Source of the DNA: Actinomycetes bacterium
GTDB lineage: Bacteria > Actinomycetota > Acidimicrobiia > Acidimicrobiales > Palsa-688
Length of the DNA stretch: 63,889 nucleotides
Direction of reading: 5' to 3'
NCBI GenBank assembly: GCA_021808665.1
Contig: JAKBBA010000020.1
Coordinates: 1 to 63,889 of the forward strand
Shown: piece after piece, positions 17,154-26,193 of the stretch
Layout: every line of letters starts with the position of its first letter
Position numbering within the stretch: position 1 is the stretch's first letter
Notes under the pieces: generated by a model
What the model saw: only the letters and a program-made list of their open reading frames with translations
Told to the model about the DNA's origin: nothing
Databases searched by the model: none
Position numbers and translations under genes: made by a program

Positions 17154-19031
17154 TTGAGCAAGGCCTACCGCCGCCTCGACCTCGCAGCTCTCAAGGCGGC
17201 GGAAGTCGCGCCGGGCACGAGGGCCCGGATCTGGCGTTTCCTACGTCCCTACCGGAGCCGGCTGGCGCTGTACCTGGCGTGCATAGTGGCTGCAGCCGGT
17301 ATCGGTTCGGTACCGCCGCTGCTTGTCCGAGATCTGATCGACAATGGCATCGGCCGGCGCGACGTCGGCCTCGTCGACGTGCTCGCAGTCGCCATGGTCG
17401 GCCTGGCTCTCGCCACAACGGCCCTTTCGCTGCTGAACCGTTGGCTGGCCTCGGTGATCGGCGAGAGGATCATCTACGACCTGAGGGTGTCGCTTTTCGA
17501 GCACGTGCAGCGCATGCCGATCGCCTTCTTCACCCGCACGCAGACCGGGTCGCTGATGTCGAGGCTGACCAATGACGTACTCGACGCGCAGAACGCCGTC
17601 GGTACGGCCGCTTCGGTCGTGTCGGACGTGCTCACCTTGGTCGCGACGCTCGTACCAATGTTCGCGTTGAGCCCGTCGATCACCGCCCTCGCGCTTTTGG
17701 TCGTCCCGCCTTTCATTGTCGTGGACCGTCTGCTGGCCGGACGGATAAGCCGTCTGTCGCGACGCCAGATGCAGTACAACGCCGCCATGAGCGTGACGAT
17801 GACCGAACGCTTCAACGTCGGCGGGGCGATGCTCTCCAAGCTGTTCGGCCGCCCAGCCGACGAGTCCAAGCAGTTTGCCGGACGTGCGGGCGACGTCCGC
17901 GACGCCGGCATCCAACTCGCCCTGATCAGCCGCTACCTTTTCACCGCTCTGGCGCTTGTCGGGGCTGTCGGCACCGCGGCGGTCTACTGGCTGGGTGGAA
18001 GGGAGGCGGCGACAGGGCACCTGGCGGTCGGCACCGTCGTCGCTCTCGCCGCCTACGTCACCAGACTGTACTCGCCCCTGACCGACCTGGCTAGCACCAG
18101 AGTCAGCCTGCTGGGAGCTGTGGTCAGCTTCGACAGGGTATTCGAGGTCCTCGACGCCGAGCCAACCGTCGCTGATAAGCCAGGCGCCGCCGAGCTCGGC
18201 CGGGTTGCCGGGCGGGTCGCTGCGTCGGGTGTGTGGTTCCGCTATCCGGCACCCTCTGAGGTGTCCGTGGCCTCGCTTGAGACCCGCGGGGACGGCACGA
18301 CGGACGTCGCGCTGTCCGCCGAGCAAGGATCGTGGGTGCTACGCGACGTTTCCTTCGTCGCCGAGCCTGGCACGATGACCGCACTGGTAGGACCGTCCGG
18401 CGCGGGGAAGACCACACTTTCGAGCCTTCTGCCCAGGCTCTACGACGTAACGGAGGGTTCGATATCCCTCGACGGGATCGACGTCCGCGACGTGACCATC
18501 GAGTCGCTGCGTAAGGCCATAGGCGTGGTCAGCCAGGACGCCCACCTCTTCCATGACACGATCCGGGCGAACCTGCTCTACGCGAGGCCCGACGCCACTC
18601 AAGCCGAACTGCTCGAAGCCTGTGACGCCGCCCGGATATCCGAGGTGATAGCAGCGCTGCCCGACGGCTTCGACACCGTCGTCGGGGAAAGAGGCTACAG
18701 GCTCTCCGGCGGGGAGAAACAGCGGCTCGCCATCGCCCGGGTCCTTCTCAAGGACCCTTCGATCGTCATACTCGACGAGGCGACAGCCCACCTCGACTCG
18801 GAGACCGAACTGGCGGTCCAGCAGGCCCTGGCGGCCACCTTGGAGGGTCGCACGTCGTTCGTCATAGCGCACCGCCTCTCGACGATCCAATCCGCCGATC
18901 AGATCCTCGTGTTGGACCAGGGCCGGTTAGTCGCCCGCGGCACACACGAAAAGCTGATAGCCCAGGGCGGCCTGTACGCGGATCTCTACCAGACCCAGTA
19001 CCGCCGGGACGAACTGGCCGGCACCACCTAG
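17154..19031 (+). CDS. ABC exporter, fused transmembrane and ATP-binding domains
   Basis: A 625-residue half-transporter of the MsbA/multidrug (ABCB-like) type. Residues about 30-320 form a six-helix ABC membrane domain with the FFTRTQTGSLMSRLTNDV coupling-helix signature. After an unusually long linker (about 365-395), the NBD has Walker A VGPSGAGKTT, Q-loop VSQDAHLFHDTI, signature LSGGEKQRLAIAR and Walker B SIVILDEATAHLD with H-loop IAHRLST. TTG 17154 is the first start. It probably works as a homodimer exporting a lipid, drug or peptide; substrate unknown. Confidence 0.93.
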   Translation: MSKAYRRLDLAALKAAEVAPGTRARIWRFLRPYRSRLALYLACIVAAAGIGSVPPLLVRDLIDNGIGRRDVGLVDVLAVAMVGLALATTALSLLNRWLASVIGERIIYDLRVSLFEHVQRMPIAFFTRTQTGSLMSRLTNDVLDAQNAVGTAASVVSDVLTLVATLVPMFALSPSITALALLVVPPFIVVDRLLAGRISRLSRRQMQYNAAMSVTMTERFNVGGAMLSKLFGRPADESKQFAGRAGDVRDAGIQLALISRYLFTALALVGAVGTAAVYWLGGREAATGHLAVGTVVALAAYVTRLYSPLTDLASTRVSLLGAVVSFDRVFEVLDAEPTVADKPGAAELGRVAGRVAASGVWFRYPAPSEVSVASLETRGDGTTDVALSAEQGSWVLRDVSFVAEPGTMTALVGPSGAGKTTLSSLLPRLYDVTEGSISLDGIDVRDVTIESLRKAIGVVSQDAHLFHDTIRANLLYARPDATQAELLEACDAARISEVIAALPDGFDTVVGERGYRLSGGEKQRLAIARVLLKDPSIVILDEATAHLDSETELAVQQALAATLEGRTSFVIAHRLSTIQSADQILVLDQGRLVARGTHEKLIAQGGLYADLYQTQYRRDELAGTT

Positions 19032-19046
19032 CTGGCACCAGCTGGC

Positions 19047-19065
19047 CGGCCGTGCCCGACGGCCG
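19047..19065. terminator. Hairpin between convergent genes
   Basis: CGGCCGT-GCCCG-ACGGCCG can form a 7-bp all-paired stem with a 5-base loop between the ABC exporter stop and the MBL gene stop. No U-run follows on either strand, so it is at best a weak intrinsic terminator. Confidence 0.35.
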
Positions 19066-19070
19066 CTGCT

Positions 19071-20003
19071 CTAGACGTGGGGGTGGGGGTGTCCCTGATC
19101 GCCCCTGGTCGTTTCCAGCCAGCGTCTTAGGCCCGCAGCGTTGGAGTGGATCCCGTTTAGGGTTTCCAGCTTCGCGCGGTTCTCCTCCGACACCCCTTCG
19201 ATCGGCCCCCCGAAGCGCGCCGTGAGCGCCTCTTCGATGTCCGCTCCCGTCCGCCAAGCCGACTCGGCGGTCTCAGCCCACTGGCGCAGCGTGCTCTCGG
19301 CCTCCTCCAGCAGCCCAGGGGGGTCGCCGAGGAGACCGTAGTGAGCCAGGGCTATGCCGCTGGGGCTTCTCGCGGCGAACTTGTGGAGCGAGGTGACCGC
19401 CTGGTCCAAGTCGAAGTCGGCGGGCGGAGTGGCGGGCCGAAGGACGCCGGCGTCGGGCAGGCGGACGCCTACTGCGTCACCGGCGAAGATGATCCCGCTT
19501 TCGCTGTCGTGCAGAGCAAGGTGGTGCTTAGCGTGACCGGGTGAGTCGATGGTCGTCAGGGTTCTGCTTGGGCCGACTTGTATCTGCTCGCCATCGGCGA
19601 GGACGTGGACTCTCTCCACCGGCGTCGGGTCCAGGCGGCCGTAGAGGCTGTCGAGAAGGTCCCCGTAGACCATCGCCGCAGAGCGGACAAGCCTTTCTGG
19701 GTCGACTAGGTGGCGGGCTCCTTTCTCGTGCACGTACACGGTGGCGTTCGGGAACGCCCTCGCCACGTCGCCGACCCCGCCCGCGTGGTCGAGGTGGATG
19801 TGGGTGACCGCCACACCGGCCAGGTCGGAGGGGCCGACCCCGTGACGGGCGAGAGCTGCCAGGAGGGTTGGAACCGACGACTGGCTCCCGGTCTCTATAA
19901 GCACAGGGGCGGCACCTTCGACGAGGTATCCGGCGGTTACCTTGTCCCAACCCCCGAGTAGGGTGTCGACTTCGAGCACCCCTGGTCCTATGTAGCTCGA
20001 CAT
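19071..20003 (-). CDS. MBL-fold metallo-hydrolase
   Basis: A 310-residue metallo-beta-lactamase fold enzyme. The zinc motif is THIHLDHAGG, with further ligands in TIDSPGHAKHHLALHDSESGIIFAGDAVG and the downstream ALAHYGLLGDP. The C-terminal third is helical and ends in a His-rich HPHPHV tail. The subfamily is close to glyoxalase II-like or quorum-quenching lactonases; the substrate is not predictable. ATG 20003 (MSSYIGPGVLEVDTLLGG) begins the conserved fold; the open frame upstream is not conserved. Divergent from the TauE gene. Confidence 0.88.
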   Translation of the reverse strand: MSSYIGPGVLEVDTLLGGWDKVTAGYLVEGAAPVLIETGSQSSVPTLLAALARHGVGPSDLAGVAVTHIHLDHAGGVGDVARAFPNATVYVHEKGARHLVDPERLVRSAAMVYGDLLDSLYGRLDPTPVERVHVLADGEQIQVGPSRTLTTIDSPGHAKHHLALHDSESGIIFAGDAVGVRLPDAGVLRPATPPADFDLDQAVTSLHKFAARSPSGIALAHYGLLGDPPGLLEEAESTLRQWAETAESAWRTGADIEEALTARFGGPIEGVSEENRAKLETLNGIHSNAAGLRRWLETTRGDQGHPHPHV

Positions 20004-20116
20004 GGCTACAGCGTAGAGCGCGGCAGCTGGGTGCACACCGTTTCGATCGGCAACTGACCCGCCGCCACCTTGCAATCGGTCCCCGGTGCCGGCCGGCGCT
20101 GTGTAACATTCCCCGG

Positions 20117-20869
20117 GTGGACGCTGCCCGGCTCGTGGCGCTGGGAGCTGCCGGCCTGGGCGCCGGTTTCATCAACGGGGTCGCCGGGGGCGGTTCCCTA
20201 GTCTCGTTCCCTGCTCTTCTCGCCGTGGGTCTTCCGCCCCTGAACGCGAACGTCACGTCGACAGTGGGAATCTGGAGCGGCTACGTGGGGGGTTCCGCCG
20301 GCTTCGCAGAGGAGATCTCCACCCAAAAGCCCAACCTACGCAAGCTCGCCGTGCCCACCCTGGCCGGCAGCGTAGCGGGCGTGGTACTCCTGCTGGCCAC
20401 CCCGGCGAGCGCTTTCAGCCTTCTCGCGCCCTACCTGATCCTGGTGGCCTGCGCCCTGTTCGCCGTGCAGCCTTTGGTTTCCAAGCACTTCCAACTGGCG
20501 GAGAGGTCCTCGACCCGGCGGCCGGTGCTGCTCGTCGACTTCCCCGTGTTCCTCGCCTCCACCTACGGCAGCTACTTCGGGGCGGGCCTCGGCGTCCTCC
20601 TTCTCGGGATCCTCGCCTCCGTCCTGCCCGACGACCTGAAGCGGATAAGCGGTTTGCGCACGGCGATGTCCCTGGTGATCAACACCGTCGCCGCCGTGGC
20701 TTTCATCGCGTTCGCTCCGATATCGTGGGCTGCGGTCGGTGTGATGGCCGTGGGCAGCCTTGTGGGTGGCTACCTGGGGTCGCTGTTCGCCAAGTGGATC
20801 CCCACAGGAGTACTTCGGGTGGTTGTCATCGCCGTAGGACTCGCCGCCGCCGGCAAGCTGCTCTCCTGA
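20117..20869 (+). CDS. TauE/SafE-family sulfite/organosulfur exporter
   Basis: A 250-residue membrane protein with the tandem TauE/SafE repeats: GAGFINGVAGGGSLVSFPALLAVGLPPLNANVTST in the first half and YGSYFGAGLGVLLLG in the second, with about eight hydrophobic segments. Family members export sulfite, sulfoacetate or related anions. It starts with GTG at 20117. It converges on the organosulfur cassette (stop-to-stop gap 27 bases), so a role in sulfite disposal from that pathway is plausible but inferred. Confidence 0.9.
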   Translation: MDAARLVALGAAGLGAGFINGVAGGGSLVSFPALLAVGLPPLNANVTSTVGIWSGYVGGSAGFAEEISTQKPNLRKLAVPTLAGSVAGVVLLLATPASAFSLLAPYLILVACALFAVQPLVSKHFQLAERSSTRRPVLLVDFPVFLASTYGSYFGAGLGVLLLGILASVLPDDLKRISGLRTAMSLVINTVAAVAFIAFAPISWAAVGVMAVGSLVGGYLGSLFAKWIPTGVLRVVVIAVGLAAAGKLLS

Positions 20870-20896
20870 GCCCGGCTACCCTTCGTCTGAGCCCGG

Positions 20897-21931
20897 CTAG
20901 CCCAAACTCGCTTGCAGCCGCGCCGACTCGCGCACCGCCGAGGTGTTAACAAAGCCCTCGCGCGAGCCGGCCAGCTTGGCCTTGAGGTGGTCGGCGACCC
21001 TGACCGGCTCGTACCCAGCCGGCCTGGCAGCATCCACGAACTGGGGTAACGGCGCCACGACAGCGTCGAAGTTGCCATCGTGGAAGTAGGCGGCCGAGCG
21101 ACGTCTGACCGTTCGACCGTCGACTTGCGGAGGGACCACCCGGTGCATGGTCGCCATCCACACGTCGTTGGTCATGCGCGCTGTGAGATCCCCGAGGTTA
21201 ACGAGAAGTGCGCCGGGGGCAGGCAGCACGTCGTGCCAGACCCCGCCGGCATCGAGGATTTGCAGACCTGGCACGGGGTCGGCCCACAGCACCGTGGCGA
21301 TCCCGAAGTCGGTGTGAGCGCCCATGGCAGACGCCGCCCCTAGGCTGGTGCCTTCGGCCAGGGCGTAGTTGTTCAGCCGCAGAACGTCGATCGAGTGGTC
21401 GGTCAGGCCTGCGAAGAACCCTTCCGGCTGGCCCAAAGCAACGTCGAAGACAGACGTGAGCACACTTGCCACCCGCCCGGCTTCGTCGAAATAGGCTTGG
21501 AGGCCTCCGCGAAACTGCGGCAGCTCTTCTGGCCAAACGTTCGGAGCGTACTCCGGCTCGGGAAGTTCGCTACCGCCGTAGGACGTCCCGTCCACTCCGA
21601 CGTTGAAGGCTTCGAAGAAGTCCCTTGAGCTTGGATCGGCTTCGATCCCAGCGCTGAGGATGAGACTCTCCGCTCGTGGCGGGGTGTAACCGCGGTTGGC
21701 TCCCTGGACCCGGTAGCTGCTCTTCGCCTCGGGCGACAAGGAGAAGAAACTGTCGGCGGCCTCTACCATCGCCGCTACGACATCGTCTGTGATGCCGTGC
21801 CCGACTATCGCCAGGAAGCCGACCTCCCGCAGAGCCTTGTCGGTGTCAGCCACCACACGCGACCGCTCCCTGTCCGATCCGCCCGCCACCCACGGCGACA
21901 GGTCAACTACGGGAACACTAAGCAGGCCCAC
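20897..21931 (-). CDS. Isopenicillin N synthase-family 2-oxoglutarate/Fe(II) dioxygenase
   Basis: A 344-residue non-heme iron oxygenase. The N-terminal DIOX_N domain reads VPVVDLSPWV...VGFLAIVGHGI; the jelly roll carries the iron ligands HxD in GAHTDFG and a distal His in ATMHRVV, with the 2OG-binding arginine in RRRSAAYF. Family enzymes hydroxylate, desaturate or cleave small molecules. It is the last gene of the ABC/arylsulfotransferase operon, 55 bases after the preceding stop, so it may oxidise the imported organosulfur compound. It is not a TauD-type enzyme. Confidence 0.9.
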   Translation of the reverse strand: MGLLSVPVVDLSPWVAGGSDRERSRVVADTDKALREVGFLAIVGHGITDDVVAAMVEAADSFFSLSPEAKSSYRVQGANRGYTPPRAESLILSAGIEADPSSRDFFEAFNVGVDGTSYGGSELPEPEYAPNVWPEELPQFRGGLQAYFDEAGRVASVLTSVFDVALGQPEGFFAGLTDHSIDVLRLNNYALAEGTSLGAASAMGAHTDFGIATVLWADPVPGLQILDAGGVWHDVLPAPGALLVNLGDLTARMTNDVWMATMHRVVPPQVDGRTVRRRSAAYFHDGNFDAVVAPLPQFVDAARPAGYEPVRVADHLKAKLAGSREGFVNTSAVRESARLQASLG

Positions 21932-21986
21932 TCGTCACGCTCCGTTCGCGCACGTCATCGTCTCTGGACGCCAAGAATAGCGAAGA

Positions 21987-23168
21987 CTACCCGAGCCACG
22001 GGAAGCTCTCCTCCTTGTAGCGATACGCTCGGAATATGGCGTTCTGGGCACCCGCCGACGACTCAGGTCCTGTTCCGTCGGGAAAGCAGTAGAAATACGG
22101 GACCACGTAATCCCAGACGGTCTCGCCGGCAGGGGTCACCTCGAAAATGCGCCCAAAGCTACCTTCGCTGATCAGAGTGTTCCCGTTCCACAGACGCTGA
22201 GCGTTGGACATGTAAGGGCTGTAGAAGTTCTGCAAAGGCGTGTCCTTGTACTCCCACACAATCTTGTTGGAGTCCTTCGGGTCGACTTCTATCACCCTCG
22301 AATAAGGCACGCTGCTAGACGGCCGGAAGGACCCGTTGTCGAAGATGATCACGTGACCATTGCCCAGCATGTGGGGATGATGCTGTTGCGCGATCTCCTC
22401 GGGGCCTAGCCGCCACTTGACCTTCCCCGACCGGCGATCAACTATAAGACACGTAGAAGCACTCCGATAGCCGACAAGCACGTCGCCGTCGACGGTCTCC
22501 TCGACGCTGTTGCACATAGGCCAGTGCTCCCGTTCGAAGTGCTCGTCGAGAGGAAGATCCGCTGTCCCCAGTTCGTCGGCCGGCGACCAACGCCACACGA
22601 TCTCGCCATCCCAAGTCATCTCGTAGACGACATCACCCCATATCGAACCGTCAGGCGCTTCGCTGCCGGGTATGCCTCCGCGGACCTGCGCCGCCGCGGC
22701 GTCGGGCAATCTCTCCACGGCGCCGACAAGAAGGTTACCGTTGGCCAAGATCGAAGCATCGTGGTGATGGAAGGGGTGCTGTGCCTGTCTCACGATCCTC
22801 CCCGTCGGATCCAGCTCCATCAGCCAACCACCGTGGTAGACGTCCCACAGAGGGAAAATCGAGACCCCACCTTGCTTCTTGCCCTGGTAAAAGAGGTTCC
22901 CATTGGGCAGAACTTTGGCGTGTCTCCCGGGGGGAACTGGGGCATTCCAAGTGTGGACCACACTACCGTCGATATCGACAAGGTAGATCTCACCGGGTCC
23001 GGCGATAGGACAGAAAAGTGTCAGCCCACCGGCAGTCCTGTTCATGTCCACACCGCGCAATCCAGTACCGCGACGCCTAAGGGTGTTCTGGTCGAGAGCC
23101 GGCTCCGACAAGACGTCGATAGTCGGGACCCGCCGGGGCTGGTCAAGAAATCTCAGATCGTCGGTCAC
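21987..23168 (-). CDS. Arylsulfotransferase (ASST)-like beta-propeller protein
   Basis: A 393-residue protein with repeats of propeller blades (LPNGNLFY, LANGNLLVG, LGNGHVIIFDNG, WNGNTLISEG). Histidine motifs of the ASST family are visible: FHHHDASILANGN, EHWPMCNSVEE, RSASTC and QHHPHMLGNGHVIIFDNG; the last corresponds to the region of the transiently sulfated histidine in E. coli-type AssT. ASSTs move sulfate from aryl sulfate esters to phenol acceptors without PAPS. Unlike the periplasmic enzymes, no signal peptide is seen, so it should be cytoplasmic. Its GTG overlaps the upstream substrate-binding-protein gene in a GTGA. Confidence 0.85.
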   Translation of the reverse strand: MTDDLRFLDQPRRVPTIDVLSEPALDQNTLRRRGTGLRGVDMNRTAGGLTLFCPIAGPGEIYLVDIDGSVVHTWNAPVPPGRHAKVLPNGNLFYQGKKQGGVSIFPLWDVYHGGWLMELDPTGRIVRQAQHPFHHHDASILANGNLLVGAVERLPDAAAAQVRGGIPGSEAPDGSIWGDVVYEMTWDGEIVWRWSPADELGTADLPLDEHFEREHWPMCNSVEETVDGDVLVGYRSASTCLIVDRRSGKVKWRLGPEEIAQQHHPHMLGNGHVIIFDNGSFRPSSSVPYSRVIEVDPKDSNKIVWEYKDTPLQNFYSPYMSNAQRLWNGNTLISEGSFGRIFEVTPAGETVWDYVVPYFYCFPDGTGPESSAGAQNAIFRAYRYKEESFPWLG

Positions 23169-24229
23169 GGCAACGTCACCCCGGCAGGGTCCACGCTCTG
23201 AAGCGCCGACTTCGAGGTAGCTGCGAGCACCGTCGACTGGCTGAGAACGCCAGCCACGCCTTGGGTGGCGTTAAGCCAATTCCCTTCGGCGACGAGCAGG
23301 TCGACGAGGCCCGGCGCGAGAGCTACCTTCTGTGCGTACTGTGGCAGAAAGCTCGACACGAAGCTGACCGAGTCGGCACCACCCGATTGACCGGCAATCG
23401 CCGTCGCTGCGGCTGTAGGGTTGGCTTGAATGTAGTTGTCCGCTGAGATCAGAGCGCGCAGGACGCGCTCCTGAGTGGACAGCGGGGTGCCCGGGGCGGC
23501 AAGAAGCACAGTATGTTCGGCATAGCCGCTGTAGACCATGTCCTCGTAGTTGCCACCTAGGATCGATTGAGCCGCCGTATAGTAGGTTGGAAATGTGACG
23601 CCGGCAGCGATGTCACCTTTGTCGACCGCTGGGACGATCTCGGATGGAGCCAGATTGATCACTGACACGTCTTGGAGCGTCAATCCTGCCGATACCAGCA
23701 TTTCGTTTAGGACGTACTCGGCGTTGCTCCCGACTGGTACGCCGATCTTCTTTCCTTTTAACGACGCAAACGACGAGATCCCCGACGACTTGGAGTATAT
23801 GAGCTTCCACTGGGAGAACTTCGAGAGGTTGGCGTCTACCAGGATGCTCCTCTTGCTCAGCAACGCCGTTGCGATAGGCAGGTCGGCGACGAAGGCGAAG
23901 TTCGCCTGCCCGCCAAGAAGAGCGTTCAGCGCCAACACGCCGGTCGCGAAGTTCGCCACGTTCGCTTGGATTCCATCGGCTTTCCATATGCCTTCAGCTG
24001 ACGCAACGTATACAGGGGCACCTCCTAGGTAATCACCGCCGGCGATGGTGATCTTGATGGCAGGGCTTTGCGACGCGGGGTTAGTGGTCGCAGGTGAGCT
24101 TAAGCTACTGGTCGCTGTCGATGTGGCCGACGACGAACTCTTAGTGCCAGCTCCGCTGCTGCAAGCTGCAAGTAACGCTGTCGCCGCTGTCAGCGACGCC
24201 GTCGCGCGTAAGTACCTGATTTTGGGCAT
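23165..24229 (-). CDS. ABC transporter substrate-binding lipoprotein, nitrate/sulfonate/taurine (SsuA/NMT1) type
   Basis: A 354-residue exported binding protein: signal peptide with lipobox ATALLAACSS, a Ser/Thr-rich linker, then an NMT1/SsuA fold (GGAPVYVASAEGIWKADGIQANVANFATG, LKGKKIGVPVGSNAEYVLNEML, IVPAVDKGDIAAG). This class binds sulfonates, sulfate esters, nitrate or pyrimidine precursors. It sits between the ATPase gene (65-base gap) and the arylsulfotransferase-like gene (4-base overlap), which points to a sulfur ester or sulfonate ligand. Confidence 0.9.
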   Translation of the reverse strand: MPKIRYLRATASLTAATALLAACSSGAGTKSSSSATSTATSSLSSPATTNPASQSPAIKITIAGGDYLGGAPVYVASAEGIWKADGIQANVANFATGVLALNALLGGQANFAFVADLPIATALLSKRSILVDANLSKFSQWKLIYSKSSGISSFASLKGKKIGVPVGSNAEYVLNEMLVSAGLTLQDVSVINLAPSEIVPAVDKGDIAAGVTFPTYYTAAQSILGGNYEDMVYSGYAEHTVLLAAPGTPLSTQERVLRALISADNYIQANPTAAATAIAGQSGGADSVSFVSSFLPQYAQKVALAPGLVDLLVAEGNWLNATQGVAGVLSQSTVLAATSKSALQSVDPAGVTLP

Positions 24230-24294
24230 TGTTCTCCTTATTGTTGTCGTTGTGACACTTTCCGGCCTGCTAAGAACGCTGAGTCGTTGGCCCC

Positions 24295-25128
24295 TCAGCC
24301 AGGAAGCAGGTATCCGAGAATCTGCTGGTAAAGTTTGTCCCGTTCGACAGCGTCGGAACGTATGCTGCTGGACGTGAGGTCGAGATCGGCGACGATCCTG
24401 CCAGGACCTGGGGCCATGAGCAGGATCCTCTCGGCCAGGTCCAACGCCTCGTTGACGTCATGGGTTACGAACACGACGGTCGTAGACGTTTGCTCCCACA
24501 AGGTCATTAGGAGCCGTTGCATCGCTATTCTCGTGATGGCGTCGAGGGCACCGAAAGGTTCGTCCATGAGCAGCGCGCTGGGCTCGGCTGCCATTGCACG
24601 TGCCAGCGCTACTCTCTGCTGCATGCCGCCGGACATCTCCGCCGGGTATTTTCTAGCTGCGTCCTTCAACCCGACTGACTCCAAGGCGCGCCGAGCGCGC
24701 TCGGCGCGCTCGGCCCGGCGAAGGTGGAACCGTTCCAAGGCCATTTCGACGTTTTCGCTGGCTGTCATCCAGGGCATCAACGCGTACTGCTGGAGGACGA
24801 CCGCCCTGTCAGGACCCGGGCCTACCACCTGTCTCCGCCCTATTCGGATCTGACCACCGGACAGTTCGACGAACCCTGCCACTGCGTTCAGTAATGTCGT
24901 CTTGCCACACCCGGTCGGCCCTAGCAGAGCAGTGAACGAGCCAGCCCCAAACGTAACGTCGGTTTCCGCGAGCGCCGTCGTGACGTTTCCGGTGCGACTG
25001 GAATGGTATGTGACAGCGGCCTTTTCCAGACAGATGGCCTCACTAGTGGTGCCCGTCAGATCGTGTCCTGGCGTCCCGGGAGGACTTGATCCCTGAACCG
25101 CAGCTTCAGGTGCAGGCAACTCGCTCAC
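24295..25128 (-). CDS. ABC transporter ATP-binding protein, SsuB/TauB type
   Basis: A 277-residue ATPase: Walker A LLGPTGCGKTTLLNAV, Q-loop LQQYALMPWMTASENVEMAL, signature MSGGMQQRVALARAM, Walker B LLMDEPFGALDAITR and switch VTHDVNEALDLAERI. The PWMTASENV and DEPFGALD forms are typical of the nitrate/sulfonate/taurine importer class. A non-conserved N-terminal extension of about 30 residues precedes the domain. Partner of the adjacent permease. Confidence 0.92.
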   Translation of the reverse strand: MSELPAPEAAVQGSSPPGTPGHDLTGTTSEAICLEKAAVTYHSSRTGNVTTALAETDVTFGAGSFTALLGPTGCGKTTLLNAVAGFVELSGGQIRIGRRQVVGPGPDRAVVLQQYALMPWMTASENVEMALERFHLRRAERAERARRALESVGLKDAARKYPAEMSGGMQQRVALARAMAAEPSALLMDEPFGALDAITRIAMQRLLMTLWEQTSTTVVFVTHDVNEALDLAERILLMAPGPGRIVADLDLTSSSIRSDAVERDKLYQQILGYLLPG

Positions 25129-25180
25129 CTGGCACCCCTGTCCGCCAAGCCGATAGCGCTCAATCCGACTTGGCGCCTTC

Positions 25181-26068
25181 TCACGAGGTGCTCCAATGCA
25201 CTAACCGCTTGCCTGCCTTTGCGATGAGGTAATCAGCGCTGACTCCGAGGACGCCCAACTCGATCAGCCCGACGAAGATTCGACCGGTCTGGAGGAACTG
25301 AGAGTCGACCTGCAACCTATAGGCGATGCCGTTTTGAGCCCCGCCGAGCTCTGCAGCCACCAAGGCAAGGAAGGCTACGCTGCTACCGTAACGAAGCGCC
25401 GATATGATCGCCGGCCCAGCTGCCGGTATCAGAACCCTCGTCAGGACTCTTACCCGTCCGAGTCCGTACCCCTTCGCTACCCTCACGTACACTGACGGGA
25501 TCCGCGCGACCCCGTCGTGGACGTAGAGCCACACGGCCAGTACGACGGCGTAGCCGATGATGAAGTACTTTCCTTTCTGGCCTATTCCGAACCATGCTGT
25601 CGACAGGGGCACGACAGCGATGGCCGGTATAGGACGCAGGAACGTGATGATCGGCCCTAGCAGTGCGTTACAAGCACGTGAGATCCCGGTTGCGAAGCCA
25701 ATGGCGATTCCAAGGGCCGATCCGATGAGAAAGCCGACAGCCACTCGTCCCAGACTGGCGCGCAGGTCACCACCGACTACTCCACTTCTCCACAGCGACT
25801 TGGCGGCCTCCCACGTCTGGAGTGGGGTGGGGAAAAGCGCCTTGGTTATCAGTCCGCTGCGAGCTACGATCTCCCACAACAACAGGCACACGACGACTAA
25901 CGCGAGACGCTCTCCTACACGTCGCGCTAGCCGCACCAAGCGCCTTCTTAAGGTGAAGCCATTCCCACGAGGTTCAATCGCCCCGACCTCCAGGTGAGCC
26001 GCTTGGGACGAGGCGGCGCCTCGTGCGCTCTCTTTTTGAGACGAACGGCGAATTACTAAAGTGCCCAT
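25181..26068 (-). CDS. ABC transporter permease, SsuC/TauC type
   Basis: A 295-residue inner-membrane permease with about six hydrophobic segments and the EAA-loop region (VARIPSVYVRVAKGYGLGRVRVLTRVLIPAAGP), as in SsuC/TauC/NrtB proteins. The first 45 residues are a charged cytoplasmic extension (MGTLVIRRSSQKESARG). It is the first gene of the operon, downstream of a good minus-strand promoter (26163-26135). Confidence 0.92.
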   Translation of the reverse strand: MGTLVIRRSSQKESARGAASSQAAHLEVGAIEPRGNGFTLRRRLVRLARRVGERLALVVVCLLLWEIVARSGLITKALFPTPLQTWEAAKSLWRSGVVGGDLRASLGRVAVGFLIGSALGIAIGFATGISRACNALLGPIITFLRPIPAIAVVPLSTAWFGIGQKGKYFIIGYAVVLAVWLYVHDGVARIPSVYVRVAKGYGLGRVRVLTRVLIPAAGPAIISALRYGSSVAFLALVAAELGGAQNGIAYRLQVDSQFLQTGRIFVGLIELGVLGVSADYLIAKAGKRLVHWSTS

Positions 26069-26134
26069 CGGCAGCTTTCCCCACTGTGACGGCCCGTCAA
26101 GCCTCGCAGGTCGGATTCGCAGGACACGCTTTTC

Positions 26135-26163
26135 ATTGTACGAGCCGATATCGACCCTGTCTA
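26135..26163 (-). promoter_or_regulatory. Sigma-70-type promoter of the organosulfur operon
   Basis: On the minus strand TAGACA (26163-26158) and TACAAT (26140-26135) are separated by exactly 17 bases; each matches the housekeeping consensus at five of six positions. It points into the permease gene whose ATG is 67 bases downstream. This is among the best promoter matches I could find in the window. Confidence 0.6.
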
Positions 26164-26170
26164 TATTCTG

Positions 26171-26189
26171 CTGTTACAGATCTGTTAAC
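26171..26189. promoter_or_regulatory. Direct repeat in the ABC-XRE intergenic region
   Basis: CTGTTA occurs twice (26171-26176 and 26182-26187), 11 bases apart, one helical turn, within CTGTTACAGATCTGTTAAC just upstream of the XRE-cupin ATG. Position and spacing suit a binding site for that regulator. Confidence 0.35.
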
Positions 26190-26193
26190 TGGA

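Noticed and set aside
20868..20905. Repeat TGAGCCCGGCTA at the end of the TauE gene
   Set aside because: Two 12-base copies only, partly inside stop-codon context; likely chance in GC-rich sequence.
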